From the NCBI GenBank assembly GCA_015064685.1, contig SVRT01000002.1, forward strand, positions 90,768-154,767: a stretch of 64,000 nucleotides of DNA. Reading direction: 5' to 3'. The notes under the pieces were generated by a model. The model did no database searches. It worked only from the letters and a program-made list of their open reading frames with translations, and was not told the DNA's origin. Numbering within the stretch: the stretch's first letter is position 1; every line of letters starts with the position of its first letter. Below are positions 37,480 through 46,825 of the stretch, piece by piece. Position numbers and translations under genes: made by a program. This stretch comes from Oscillospiraceae bacterium. GTDB lineage: Bacteria; Bacillota; Clostridia; Oscillospirales; CAG-272.

Positions 37480-38697
37480 ATGGAATTCATTACCGTAAAG
37501 CAGGCAGCAGAAAAATGGGGTGTCAGTACAAGACGTGTTCAAGTCCTTTGTGCGCAGGACCGCGTCAAAGGGGCATACCGTTTCGGCAGGTCGTGGATGA
37601 TACCCGAGAAAGCAGTACTACCCAATGCGTACCGCACCGAGGAAGAGAAAATGCCAATGCCAAGACGCAGTCCTTTTCTTGATATGACCGATCTGTATAA
37701 TAAGGCAGGCGGAGCTGATGAGTGTGCTGAAATGCTGATCAACCGCCCGGAAGCATACGCCCTTTTCGAAGCACAGCTTGCATACAGACGCGGTGAGATC
37801 GATAAGGTATACGACCGTGCAAGATTTTTCCTTTCGTCACATTCGGGCTTTTACGCGATACTAGGCGGAGGAATGTTGCTTGCGCAGTGTGCAATATGGC
37901 GCGGAGACTTTGCTCTTTGGACTGAGGCAAAAAAACACATTTGCGAAGCACCTTGTCAGACAAAAGAAGAAAGGGAAATAATTTCACTTTCACTTGCAAT
38001 AATCGACAGTTCTGTCTATGATAACAAGGATTATCCCGAATGGTTCAAATCCGGAAACTTCGAAACCTTGCCAGCAGATGCACATCCTGCGGCAAAGGTA
38101 TTTTACGTCAAGTATCTCTATATGGCGGCTTACGCAATAGCATCCGGAAAGCTTCAATACGAAGGAGCGCAGGGGCTCGCCGTAATGAAAATGATCCCGA
38201 ATGCTGTCGAGCCGCTGATCACACAATCGGTTGTTGATAAGACAGTAATTCCCGAAATATTCCTCAGAATGTCCTGCGCAGTGGCATATCACAATTCAGG
38301 AGAAAGAGAAAAGGCTATAAAGCACATTGATAAAGCAATCGCCTTAGCTCTTCCCGATAAGCTATACGGCATTCTGACTGAATACATAAGGCATTTTAAC
38401 GGCCTTCTTGAGGAGAGGCTTTTACTTGTTGATGAGCGTGCTTTGAACGAGATTAATGAACTATATGACAGATATAGGCTCGGATGGGCAAGGCTTTCCG
38501 GGCAGGTAAGGAACAAGCAGATTGCGACCAACCTTACACCCAGGGAACACGAGGTTGCAAAGCTCAAGACATTCGGCTTCAAGCCAAAGCAGATTGGAGA
38601 GATGCTTTATCTTTCTGAGTCTATGGTGAGATATCTTATCACTCAAATAGCAAATAAAGCCGGCTGTGATGAAGATGACTTTTCGGAAATTATTTAA
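37480..38697 (+). CDS. Hybrid regulator: N-terminal excisionase/MerR-like HTH, C-terminal LuxR-type HTH
   Basis: MEFITVKQAAEKWGVSTRRVQVLCAQDRVKGAYRFGRSWMIP ... LTPREHEVAKLKTFGFKPKQIGEMLYLSESMVRYLI; AGGAGG before ATG 37480. Confidence 0.85.
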   Translation: MEFITVKQAAEKWGVSTRRVQVLCAQDRVKGAYRFGRSWMIPEKAVLPNAYRTEEEKMPMPRRSPFLDMTDLYNKAGGADECAEMLINRPEAYALFEAQLAYRRGEIDKVYDRARFFLSSHSGFYAILGGGMLLAQCAIWRGDFALWTEAKKHICEAPCQTKEEREIISLSLAIIDSSVYDNKDYPEWFKSGNFETLPADAHPAAKVFYVKYLYMAAYAIASGKLQYEGAQGLAVMKMIPNAVEPLITQSVVDKTVIPEIFLRMSCAVAYHNSGEREKAIKHIDKAIALALPDKLYGILTEYIRHFNGLLEERLLLVDERALNEINELYDRYRLGWARLSGQVRNKQIATNLTPREHEVAKLKTFGFKPKQIGEMLYLSESMVRYLITQIANKAGCDEDDFSEII

Positions 38698-38701
38698 CCT
38701 G

Positions 38702-38749
38702 TTCGCGTATGCGAATAGGCTTCAATGGCGAACTGTTCGCAGTGGCGAA
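38702..38749. promoter_or_regulatory. Two TTCGC-N4-GCGAA dyads with an extra GCGAA half-site
   Basis: TTCGCGTATGCGAA (38702-38715), GCGAA (38728-38732), TTCGCAGTGGCGAA (38736-38749). Confidence 0.6.
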
Positions 38750-38789
38750 TAGATTTGATTGAACAAAATAATGACTTTCATATCAAATG

Positions 38790-38832
38790 ACGTGATTTTT
38801 CTCTTTTTTAAAGGAAAAATCACGTTATTTTT
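38790..38832 (+). terminator. Terminator downstream of the regulator
   Basis: ACGTGATTTTT-N14-AAAAATCACGT then TATTTTTAT. Confidence 0.75.
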
Positions 38833-38965
38833 ATCTTACCAAATTGCGTTTATTTGGATAAAAACCGCAATAATAATTGTTGAAATTCGCCGATGTTCTC
38901 TAGTGACAAATCTTTTTTCCGTATGATATAATGTTACCACGATCAAAGGAAAGGAGAACCCCCTC

Positions 38966-39286
38966 ATGGAAAAAAGAAGAGAAGGCGATCTCTACCAATC
39001 AGTCGAAATCTACGGCAAAGTATTCGATATATACTATGGGTATTACGAGGATTTTGAAAGAAACAGTAAGTATAATGATCCCGTGCCGGTGTATCCCGAT
39101 CTGGTGACAAATCCCGAGTACAACGATGAAGCGTACAGGATCGTAACACAAATGCAGATTGCGTGTGACGATTATTCGGGCAAGCACGGCGAGGACCGAT
39201 GCGGTCTGTGTTCTCATTTTGAAAAGGGAAGCAATCTATTCGGACTGTGTACTTGTGAGAACCAAAGAAACAAAGAAAATAAATAA
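38966..39286 (+). CDS. Conserved-looking small protein with Cys motif, unknown function
   Basis: AGGAGAA upstream; CGLCSHFEKGSNLFGLCTCENQ C-terminus; TATAAT at 38927. Confidence 0.65.
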   Translation: MEKRREGDLYQSVEIYGKVFDIYYGYYEDFERNSKYNDPVPVYPDLVTNPEYNDEAYRIVTQMQIACDDYSGKHGEDRCGLCSHFEKGSNLFGLCTCENQRNKENK

Positions 39287-39321
39287 TTCACATACATTTT
39301 ATTTAGTTGGAGGAAAACACC

Positions 39322-41853
39322 ATGAAAAAAACCAAAAGCAAAATCGGTCTCTTATCACTGATCGGACTTACGTTAATGCTTAGCATAATAATTGCTATGG
39401 GCATTATCTCATCGAGTGCAACCGATGAAACAAGCGGATCAATATTGGATGATGTCGATATACCACCTGTCGCGTATCCTCATCAGGACACATCTTCCTT
39501 TGATGTTGACATGAATGCATTGTATTCATGCTTCTCCGAAACACTTGAATTAGATTATGCTGACGGAATAGTCAGAATAGAAGATATGGAATACGCAGAA
39601 GTTTATTATAATTCTCCTAACGGGTTTTTTCCGTTAGAACTTGTGGATGGATATTGGACAGCCGAGATTGGGGAAAGAAGAAACGATTATTCAAACGGTG
39701 ATTACGAAATAGTCAATATAACTTCTTCAAAAAATAAAAACGGCATCTATTGGCGCATAAACTACATCGACGGGAAATTAGATCCCTATATTAACTTTGT
39801 TAAATACGAGCCATACATTGAAATGATCATTAATGCCAAATCAGATTCATTAAGATTTCTCTATATGATTGATGAATATAACGTTGATGATACATATTCA
39901 AAGGGTGTTCTGCAAACCCACAGTGTAAGTAACAATAATGTCGAGCCTAGTAAAACTGTTTATTATAATCCGGATAAAACAGCAAAATACGCTACGGTAT
40001 ATTTAAACGGATATTACTACTATTTCCCGGGCCAGGGCTGGTCAAGTAATTGGTCAATATTCACCCCTTGCGATGCGCCTGCAGGATATGAGGACGCAGA
40101 CGAAATATACTTTACGTCAGATTGTCCCTCATTTTTCCCCTGTGAGCATCCTGAATGGTCTGAGGCGAGTTGTACTTTGCCCAAAACATGCATGAAATGT
40201 GGCGAGACCGAGGGCGAATCTCTTGGCGGTCACGTCTGGGGAGAGCTTGGAAGCGAAAACAGATCTATCTGCACGGTTTGCAATGAAAAAATAATCCCTG
40301 ATTTTGATTTTATCGTTGGAGCATACAATGATCTCAGCGAAGCTGGATTCCAGTCACAAAAAATCAGAGATGCGCTTCCTGCTGAAATCGAGGTTAAATA
40401 CGAGAATGGCAAGTATATGGTAAAAGACTTCGGTGGTGTCACCGCAACCGGATTCACCGACATCGATTATATTAGAACCGATCTCACACTTGTCGACGGA
40501 TACTGGATATACGAGGTAAGCGAAGAAATATACAATAGCGATGACATATCGATTTACGTGGAGTTTTTCGGCGAGGATGATATTTGGGAAATTGAGTACT
40601 GTGACGGAATTTTCTACGGTGCTATTCAATTGGTAGATAGGACACCCAACAATTATAAATGTATTCTTATTTACCTTGACTACGATTTAGTTGAAACCAT
40701 TTACGTGGTCGGAGAAAGGGAATACAGAGACGAATATGTGAATGGCATATTCAACGCTCAACAAGTTTTTTCCGAAGTTGATGGTTACGGCGTATATGTA
40801 GAATACGATTCAACCGGCAACATCGAATATGTGAGTGCATATGGTGATGATCATAACTTCTATTACTACTATCCCGAATACGGCTGGAAGAATACACCGG
40901 TTAGCTACGATGATCCTCAATACTCCTGCGATGCCCCGAAGGGATTTGAAAACGCAGACGTTAACTTCTTTATGAGCGTAGCCCCCTTCACACTGGGCTG
41001 CACCCATGAGGAATATACCCCTGCTAACTGCACTAATCCCGAAAGATGTGCAGTATGCGGAAGAGCAAAAGATGGAACCGAAGCTCTTGGACATACAGTT
41101 GTCACTGTAGAGAAGAAAGAGCCCTCTTGCTCCGGTGTTGGGTATTCGGAGTGGACTTATTGCTCGGTTTGTGAAGAAATACTTGAAGAACCTGATGAGA
41201 TCCCATCGCTCGGACATGACATCGTCACCGATGCAGCAGTTGCTCCCACATGCACAGAAACAGGGCTTACCGAAGGCTCTCACTGCACAAGATGCAGCGA
41301 AGCAACCGTAGAGCAGACCGAGGTTCCCGCGCTCGGACATGACAAGGTAACCGATGCAGCAGTCGCTCCCACATGCACGGAAACAGGCCTTTCAGAGGGA
41401 TATCATTGCTCAAGATGTGATGAAATTATCACAGAGCAGACCGAGGTTTCCGCGCTTGGACATGACAAGGTAACCGATGCAGCAGTCGCTCCCACATGCA
41501 CGGAAACAGGTCTTTCAGAGGGATATCATTGCTCAAGATGTGATGAAATTATCACAGAGCAGACCGAAGTTCCCGCACTTGGACACGATTACAAGGACGC
41601 AACCACTTCAGCTCCCAAGACCTGCAAGTTATGCGGCCATACAGTAGGTGATCCGCTTCCCGTAGAGTCCGAAACAGATGCGGCAGACGAGACCGAGAAG
41701 ACAGAGGAGAGCACAAAAGCCGAGGCGACCAAAAAGCCCGATGATAAGAAAGAGAAAAATAATAACGGATGCAAATCAAGCATCGGCTTCGTTTCTATAT
41801 CTGCTGCAGTTATCTTGGGTGCGATCTGCATCTTCAAGAAGAAAAAGAACTAA
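39322..41853 (+). CDS. Secreted/surface protein with duplicated N-terminal module, CxxC/GH repeats and C-terminal TM anchor
   Basis: Signal peptide; GAGGA before ATG 39322; repeats APTCTETGLSEGYHCSRCDEIITEQTEVPALGHD; terminal TM followed by KKKKN. Confidence 0.85.
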   Translation: MKKTKSKIGLLSLIGLTLMLSIIIAMGIISSSATDETSGSILDDVDIPPVAYPHQDTSSFDVDMNALYSCFSETLELDYADGIVRIEDMEYAEVYYNSPNGFFPLELVDGYWTAEIGERRNDYSNGDYEIVNITSSKNKNGIYWRINYIDGKLDPYINFVKYEPYIEMIINAKSDSLRFLYMIDEYNVDDTYSKGVLQTHSVSNNNVEPSKTVYYNPDKTAKYATVYLNGYYYYFPGQGWSSNWSIFTPCDAPAGYEDADEIYFTSDCPSFFPCEHPEWSEASCTLPKTCMKCGETEGESLGGHVWGELGSENRSICTVCNEKIIPDFDFIVGAYNDLSEAGFQSQKIRDALPAEIEVKYENGKYMVKDFGGVTATGFTDIDYIRTDLTLVDGYWIYEVSEEIYNSDDISIYVEFFGEDDIWEIEYCDGIFYGAIQLVDRTPNNYKCILIYLDYDLVETIYVVGEREYRDEYVNGIFNAQQVFSEVDGYGVYVEYDSTGNIEYVSAYGDDHNFYYYYPEYGWKNTPVSYDDPQYSCDAPKGFENADVNFFMSVAPFTLGCTHEEYTPANCTNPERCAVCGRAKDGTEALGHTVVTVEKKEPSCSGVGYSEWTYCSVCEEILEEPDEIPSLGHDIVTDAAVAPTCTETGLTEGSHCTRCSEATVEQTEVPALGHDKVTDAAVAPTCTETGLSEGYHCSRCDEIITEQTEVSALGHDKVTDAAVAPTCTETGLSEGYHCSRCDEIITEQTEVPALGHDYKDATTSAPKTCKLCGHTVGDPLPVESETDAADETEKTEESTKAEATKKPDDKKEKNNNGCKSSIGFVSISAAVILGAICIFKKKKN
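41212..41580 (+). repeat. Tandem 123-bp (41 aa) coding repeat, the last two copies nearly identical
   Basis: GGACATGACAAGGTAACCGATGCAGCAGTCGCTCCC starts at 41335 and 41458; a more diverged copy precedes them. Confidence 0.88.
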
Positions 41854-41885
41854 AGTCTGATAAATAGCGAAAACACAAAATAGCA

Positions 41886-41927
41886 TGCCCTTGGAGAGGG
41901 AATCAAGCCTTCTCCAAGGGCTTTTTA
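41886..41927 (+). terminator. Rho-independent terminator
   Basis: GCCCTTGGAGA...TCTCCAAGGGC then TTTTTAT. Confidence 0.85.
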
Positions 41928-41989
41928 TATCAAAAACGCCCTATTTTGCCACAATTCAAAAAAAATTTACATTTATTTCAAAAAACATC

Positions 41990-42018
41990 TTGCACACTGT
42001 ATGCGTAAATGATAAAAT
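41990..42018 (+). promoter_or_regulatory. Sigma-70-like promoter
   Basis: TTGCAC-17 nt-TAAAAT upstream of the TasA-type gene. Confidence 0.6.
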
Positions 42019-42062
42019 GTTTCTATCCAGCATCCAAAATACATTTTGTGGAAGGATTTGTT

Positions 42063-45000
42063 ATGAAAAACACAACAAAAAAGATCGTTTCCAGTGTTAT
42101 TGCACTCGCACTTTCTTTTCTCATGCTCATCGGCACGACTTGGGCATGGTTTACAGACAGTGTAACAAGCGCAGGAAATAAGATCCAGGCAGGAAACCTC
42201 AAGCTTGATCTTGAACTTCTTGATCAAGAGACAGGCGTATGGAATTCCATCAAGGACAGTAAAGAACCCCTCTTTACACACGAGAATTGGGAACCCGGCT
42301 ATACCGACGTAACCATTCTTAAGGTAGAGAACGAGGGAAGCCTTGCTCTCAAATGGGAGGCAAGATTTGTCTCTGCGAACGGTGTATCCAAGCTCGCAGA
42401 AGCGATCGACGTCTACGTAAAGCCCAGCGAGACTGAATTGTCCTATCCCGCAGGCAGAGATGAGATCACCGCTGCAAACGGCTGGGAAATGGTTGGCTCA
42501 CTTGACAAATTTATTGACACACTTTCAGATACAACCTACGGAGACCTTCTCCCGGGTAAGTGCGCATACCTCGGTATCGCTCTCAAGATGAGAGAGAATG
42601 CAGGCAACGAGTACCAGAATCTCACACTCGGCGCATTTGATATTCTCATCGTTGCAACTCAAAAGGCATATGAATCAGACGACCTCGGCGACGATTATGA
42701 CAATAATGCAGAATGGCCCGAGTTCGAGATGAACTTCGAGACAACAAAGTCTCTTGACGGCGTTGCAACACTCTATAACGAGCTTGCCGAGGATGTAATC
42801 ATCCGTCACGAGGCAACAGGCGCGTATGCGGTCGTTCCCGCGGGCGTAAAGCTTAAGGATGGCGCAACCGAGCTCAAGTTCTCGGGTAAGTCCTTAGCAA
42901 CGGGCGGAACCATCTCCGACTCCGCGAGAAACTACGATATCCACATCGAGGGAATCGCTGATGATAACACCAAGTGCATCACCGTCTACATAGGCGCGAT
43001 CCTTCCCGCAAACCTCGCTGATACAGCGCTCAAGCTCTACCACGAGGACACTCTTATGACGAGAGTCAATAGCGTATCCGATTTCGCTATGAACAACCAG
43101 TTCACCTACGATCCCGCAACGGGCGCAGTAGTCCTCTACGTCGATAACTTCTCAGTCTTCTCGGCAGTGCAGTCAAATGCTGACGAGTGGGACGGCACGT
43201 CCGACACAACCTGGTATAACGAAAACGATACCGAGTTCACTCTCACAACCGCAGAGCAATTCGCAGGCTTCAGAGACCTCGTTGACGGCGGAAATACCTT
43301 CGCAGGTAAGACTGTTAAGCTCGGCGCAGACATTGACCTCGCAGACAAGCCCTTCGACCCCATCGGCTTTGGTTATTACGACGATGATAATTCTGACGGC
43401 AAGACAAACTATAGCGTCTTCATGGGTACCTTCGACGGTGCAGGTCGTACCATCTACAACCTCTACGAGAATTGCTGGGAGCTTGACCCCGATAAGACAA
43501 ACTACAGCACCTACACATACAGCACCGCGGGCGCAGGACTCTTCGCATCCATCAAGGACGCAACCATTAAGAACCTCGCTGTAAGCGGCGCAGAGATCGT
43601 TTTCGAATGCGTAGATATGGGCGTAGTCGTTGGCTACGCGCAGGGAACCTGCCACTTTGAAAATATAGTTGTAACAGACTCCAACATCGCAAACTATAAC
43701 CGCTACACAGGCGGCGTAGTCGGTGAGGTAAGCTACGGTCCTTACGGCATCGATACAAGCCTTGGCTACAGCCACACCTTCAAGAATGTCACCGTCGACT
43801 CCTCTGTTAAGGTCTCAGGCCTTTGGGGATCATTCGGCTGCGGAATGGGCGGTGTTATCGGCGGTAAGTGGGGCGATGCAACCGTTAAGATGGAGAACGT
43901 TATCTCCGCTGCAGAGATGGACGTCTACAACGACGTCGTATCCGCATACCAGTGGTATGCATTCCGCGGATGCGGTATGCTTATCGGACATACCGAGGAG
44001 CCTTATTCCGACGGTAGACACTCGGGCAACGCGACAGCAAGCTTCCTTACCTGCGAAAACGTCAAGGTCTACTACGGCGATTGGGTAAATTACCACTACT
44101 ATGAATTTGAAGACCAGGATAACGCAACAGGTCGGAGTTATCCTTGGGTAAGAGCCGAGGAAGGCGAGTATTGCGACCCATTCTCTAACATCAGATACGG
44201 CGTTCCCACCCACGAAGGCGTAAAGGTCAGCGACCTTACCGAGGAAGAACTCACGGCAGTAGCAACCGACTATACCCCCATCGTCTTCGACCAGCTCTAC
44301 GGCGCCGACCGCGGTATGTACGGTACCGCCACGCACGAGGGTGTAACTGTAAACAAAACGAACGTAAAAACCGTTTATATTCACAATAATGAATCTTGGA
44401 CCAATCTCAAACTTGATTATTGGTATAAGAATGGCGAAGACACTTGGACAAACCTCCTTGAATCCATTGTTCTTACCCCTGTTGAAGGCGAAACCGATAT
44501 CTATAAGCTTCAAATTCCTCATTATGCAGATAGCTTTAAGATTACTGGTGACAATAATAAGGAAATCACCTTCCGTCTTATTGATGTAGCAAATAACGGA
44601 TTCTATACCCTTGAAGGAACACATACACATGATTTCAGCGTTAATGACAAATGCATTTGCGGATGTATAAAAGCAACGCTTAACATTAAGAATTATGCGG
44701 AAGCAAACAGTTGGGAAAACGGTGAACAATATGCAGAAATCGTTATTAATAGTGATATTGAAGTAACCGCCAGCTCCAACGGAAATAATGCTAAGTATTA
44801 TACTAGCGGAAATAACTGGAGAATTTATCAAAGTGATAGTGGAACATTTAAGATATCTTCCACAAGCGGAAACATCATTTCTGTTAAGGTAACTTATAGT
44901 TTTGGCAATACAGGTATTCTTACATTAGGCAATGAACAAATAAATTCAGAAGCAGTAGTTGAGGTAAATGACGTTTCCGCAACGTTTGGTGTAGGTAATA

Positions 45001-46592
45001 CCGGAAGTGCTACTAACGGTCAAGTTAGAATAACCGCTATTGAAGTAATTTACTCAACAGCACTTGCATGTGAGCACAAACAAATTACAACTGAAACAAA
45101 GAGTCCTACTTGCACAGAATCTGGATACACAGCTAAAAAGTGCGTTGAATGTGGAAAGATAATTGAAAAGGATGCTGGTGATCCTGCAACAGGTCACTCT
45201 TATAGCGGAGAAGTTACTAAGCAACCGACCTGTACAGAACAAGGATTAACGACCTTTACTTGTGCAAAATGTCAATCAAGCTATCAAGAAAAAATCTCTG
45301 CAACAGGACATACGGATGTTACTACCGATAACGACCACAGATGTGATGTTTGTGGTACTGAAAATGTGACAGAACACGATTACACTGACGGTGTTTGTAA
45401 TTGTGGTGCAGAGGAACCTAGTTTAGAACCCGAGCATACATGCGAAAGCATATGTAGTACATGTAAAAAATGTACTGATAAAGAATGCAACGACGCCGCA
45501 TGTGCCGACAAGTGCGTTTGCTCGACTGACACACCGGCAACTCCTACTTGGGAAAAAGTTGATCTAGCTGATATCCAATCCACCGACGTTGTTATTATTG
45601 TTTGGACTAAAGTAACCGAATCATGGGCAATGTCCAATGACAATGGTACAGGTTCTGCGCCTGCCGCCGTCAAAGTAACAGTCGATGGTAACAATTTGAC
45701 TGGCACAATTACTGACAATATCAAGTGGAACATTTCCAACGATAATGGCTATTTAACTATCTATCCCAACGGAACTACTGAAACATGGCTCTACTGTACA
45801 AATACGAATAACGGAGTTCGTGTAGGTACAAATGCTAATAATAAAGTATTTACCATCGATGCATCAAGCGGCTATCTTAAAAATACGGCAACAGAACGTT
45901 ATCTTGGTGTCTATACAACAAATCCTGATGTTCGTTGTTACACTAATACAACGGGAAATACTGCTGGACAGACACTTTCCTTCTATAAATGTTCCGGCTC
46001 CGAAGGTGGAGAAGAAACAACTCCTTGCGAACACACCAACATAATCACAACAACAGTAGATGCAACTTGCACAGAAGCAGGTTCTACCACCGTAACTTGT
46101 GATGATTGCGGTGAAACCATTAGCTCTGAAGTAATCGAAGCAACAGGCCACCAATATGAAAATGGTATCTGCTCTGTCTGTGATGCTAAAGAATCCGCAT
46201 CACTATCAAATGCAACCTTAAGTTTTACAGACAGTACATCTCGTACTGAATTCAGTACTTTGAAACAGGTATGGGTACAAAACGGTATAACATTTACAAA
46301 TAACAAGTCATCGAGTACAAATAATGTTGCAGACTATTCTAACCCCGTTCGTTTGTATGCAAATTCTGAGGTAATTGTTAAGGGGGCAGGCATGACGGAA
46401 ATCGTTTTCGATTGTAATAGCTCATCTTATGCTACAGCACTTCAGAATTCTATTGGAACTGTAGACGGTGCAAACGTAACTATCAGCAGCGACAAAGTAA
46501 CTGTTACATTTGATTCTGCACGTGATAGTTTTACCATTGCAAAAGTTACTGCACAGGTCAGAATTGATTCCATTACAGTTAACCCCCAGTAA
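42063..46592 (+). CDS. Giant TasA/camelysin-type (SipW-dependent signal) multidomain surface protein
   Basis: MKNTTKKIVSSVIALALSFLMLIGTTWAWFTDSVTSAGNKIQAGNLKLDLEL; GLUG/beta-helix-like middle; CxxC/GH repeats; further beta-rich modules. Confidence 0.85.
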   Translation: MKNTTKKIVSSVIALALSFLMLIGTTWAWFTDSVTSAGNKIQAGNLKLDLELLDQETGVWNSIKDSKEPLFTHENWEPGYTDVTILKVENEGSLALKWEARFVSANGVSKLAEAIDVYVKPSETELSYPAGRDEITAANGWEMVGSLDKFIDTLSDTTYGDLLPGKCAYLGIALKMRENAGNEYQNLTLGAFDILIVATQKAYESDDLGDDYDNNAEWPEFEMNFETTKSLDGVATLYNELAEDVIIRHEATGAYAVVPAGVKLKDGATELKFSGKSLATGGTISDSARNYDIHIEGIADDNTKCITVYIGAILPANLADTALKLYHEDTLMTRVNSVSDFAMNNQFTYDPATGAVVLYVDNFSVFSAVQSNADEWDGTSDTTWYNENDTEFTLTTAEQFAGFRDLVDGGNTFAGKTVKLGADIDLADKPFDPIGFGYYDDDNSDGKTNYSVFMGTFDGAGRTIYNLYENCWELDPDKTNYSTYTYSTAGAGLFASIKDATIKNLAVSGAEIVFECVDMGVVVGYAQGTCHFENIVVTDSNIANYNRYTGGVVGEVSYGPYGIDTSLGYSHTFKNVTVDSSVKVSGLWGSFGCGMGGVIGGKWGDATVKMENVISAAEMDVYNDVVSAYQWYAFRGCGMLIGHTEEPYSDGRHSGNATASFLTCENVKVYYGDWVNYHYYEFEDQDNATGRSYPWVRAEEGEYCDPFSNIRYGVPTHEGVKVSDLTEEELTAVATDYTPIVFDQLYGADRGMYGTATHEGVTVNKTNVKTVYIHNNESWTNLKLDYWYKNGEDTWTNLLESIVLTPVEGETDIYKLQIPHYADSFKITGDNNKEITFRLIDVANNGFYTLEGTHTHDFSVNDKCICGCIKATLNIKNYAEANSWENGEQYAEIVINSDIEVTASSNGNNAKYYTSGNNWRIYQSDSGTFKISSTSGNIISVKVTYSFGNTGILTLGNEQINSEAVVEVNDVSATFGVGNTGSATNGQVRITAIEVIYSTALACEHKQITTETKSPTCTESGYTAKKCVECGKIIEKDAGDPATGHSYSGEVTKQPTCTEQGLTTFTCAKCQSSYQEKISATGHTDVTTDNDHRCDVCGTENVTEHDYTDGVCNCGAEEPSLEPEHTCESICSTCKKCTDKECNDAACADKCVCSTDTPATPTWEKVDLADIQSTDVVIIVWTKVTESWAMSNDNGTGSAPAAVKVTVDGNNLTGTITDNIKWNISNDNGYLTIYPNGTTETWLYCTNTNNGVRVGTNANNKVFTIDASSGYLKNTATERYLGVYTTNPDVRCYTNTTGNTAGQTLSFYKCSGSEGGEETTPCEHTNIITTTVDATCTEAGSTTVTCDDCGETISSEVIEATGHQYENGICSVCDAKESASLSNATLSFTDSTSRTEFSTLKQVWVQNGITFTNNKSSSTNNVADYSNPVRLYANSEVIVKGAGMTEIVFDCNSSSYATALQNSIGTVDGANVTISSDKVTVTFDSARDSFTIAKVTAQVRIDSITVNPQ

Positions 46593-46605
46593 AAGACACA
46601 TTCCC

Positions 46606-46634
46606 AGCACGCGCCTTCGGGCGCGTGCTTTTTT
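46606..46634 (+). terminator. Rho-independent terminator
   Basis: AGCACGCGCC-TTCG-GGCGCGTGCT then TTTTT. Confidence 0.9.
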
Positions 46635-46742
46635 CATCCTTAACACACAAATGCCAAAAGGCCCGACAACAAATCCCAGCCATTTTAAGATCCCAAACCT
46701 GTAAATGAACCATAAATAAATTAATAAAATGTAAATATCCGC

Positions 46743-46771
46743 TTGCATTTTTTCACATTTAGTGTTATAAT
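46743..46771 (+). promoter_or_regulatory. Sigma-70-like promoter for the malQ locus
   Basis: TTGCAT-17 nt-TATAAT. Confidence 0.7.
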
Positions 46772-46825
46772 CACAATAGCATAATGTGCAAAATATATAA
46801 ATCTCAACAGAAAGGGTGAACAACT

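Noticed and set aside
41212-41580. Possible CRISPR-like array
   Set aside because: The 123-bp repeats are contiguous, in frame and encode CxxC units; no spacers.
43830-44831. 333-aa antisense ORF in the TasA-type gene
   Set aside because: Antisense shadow; the sense frame is one long ORF with a signal peptide.
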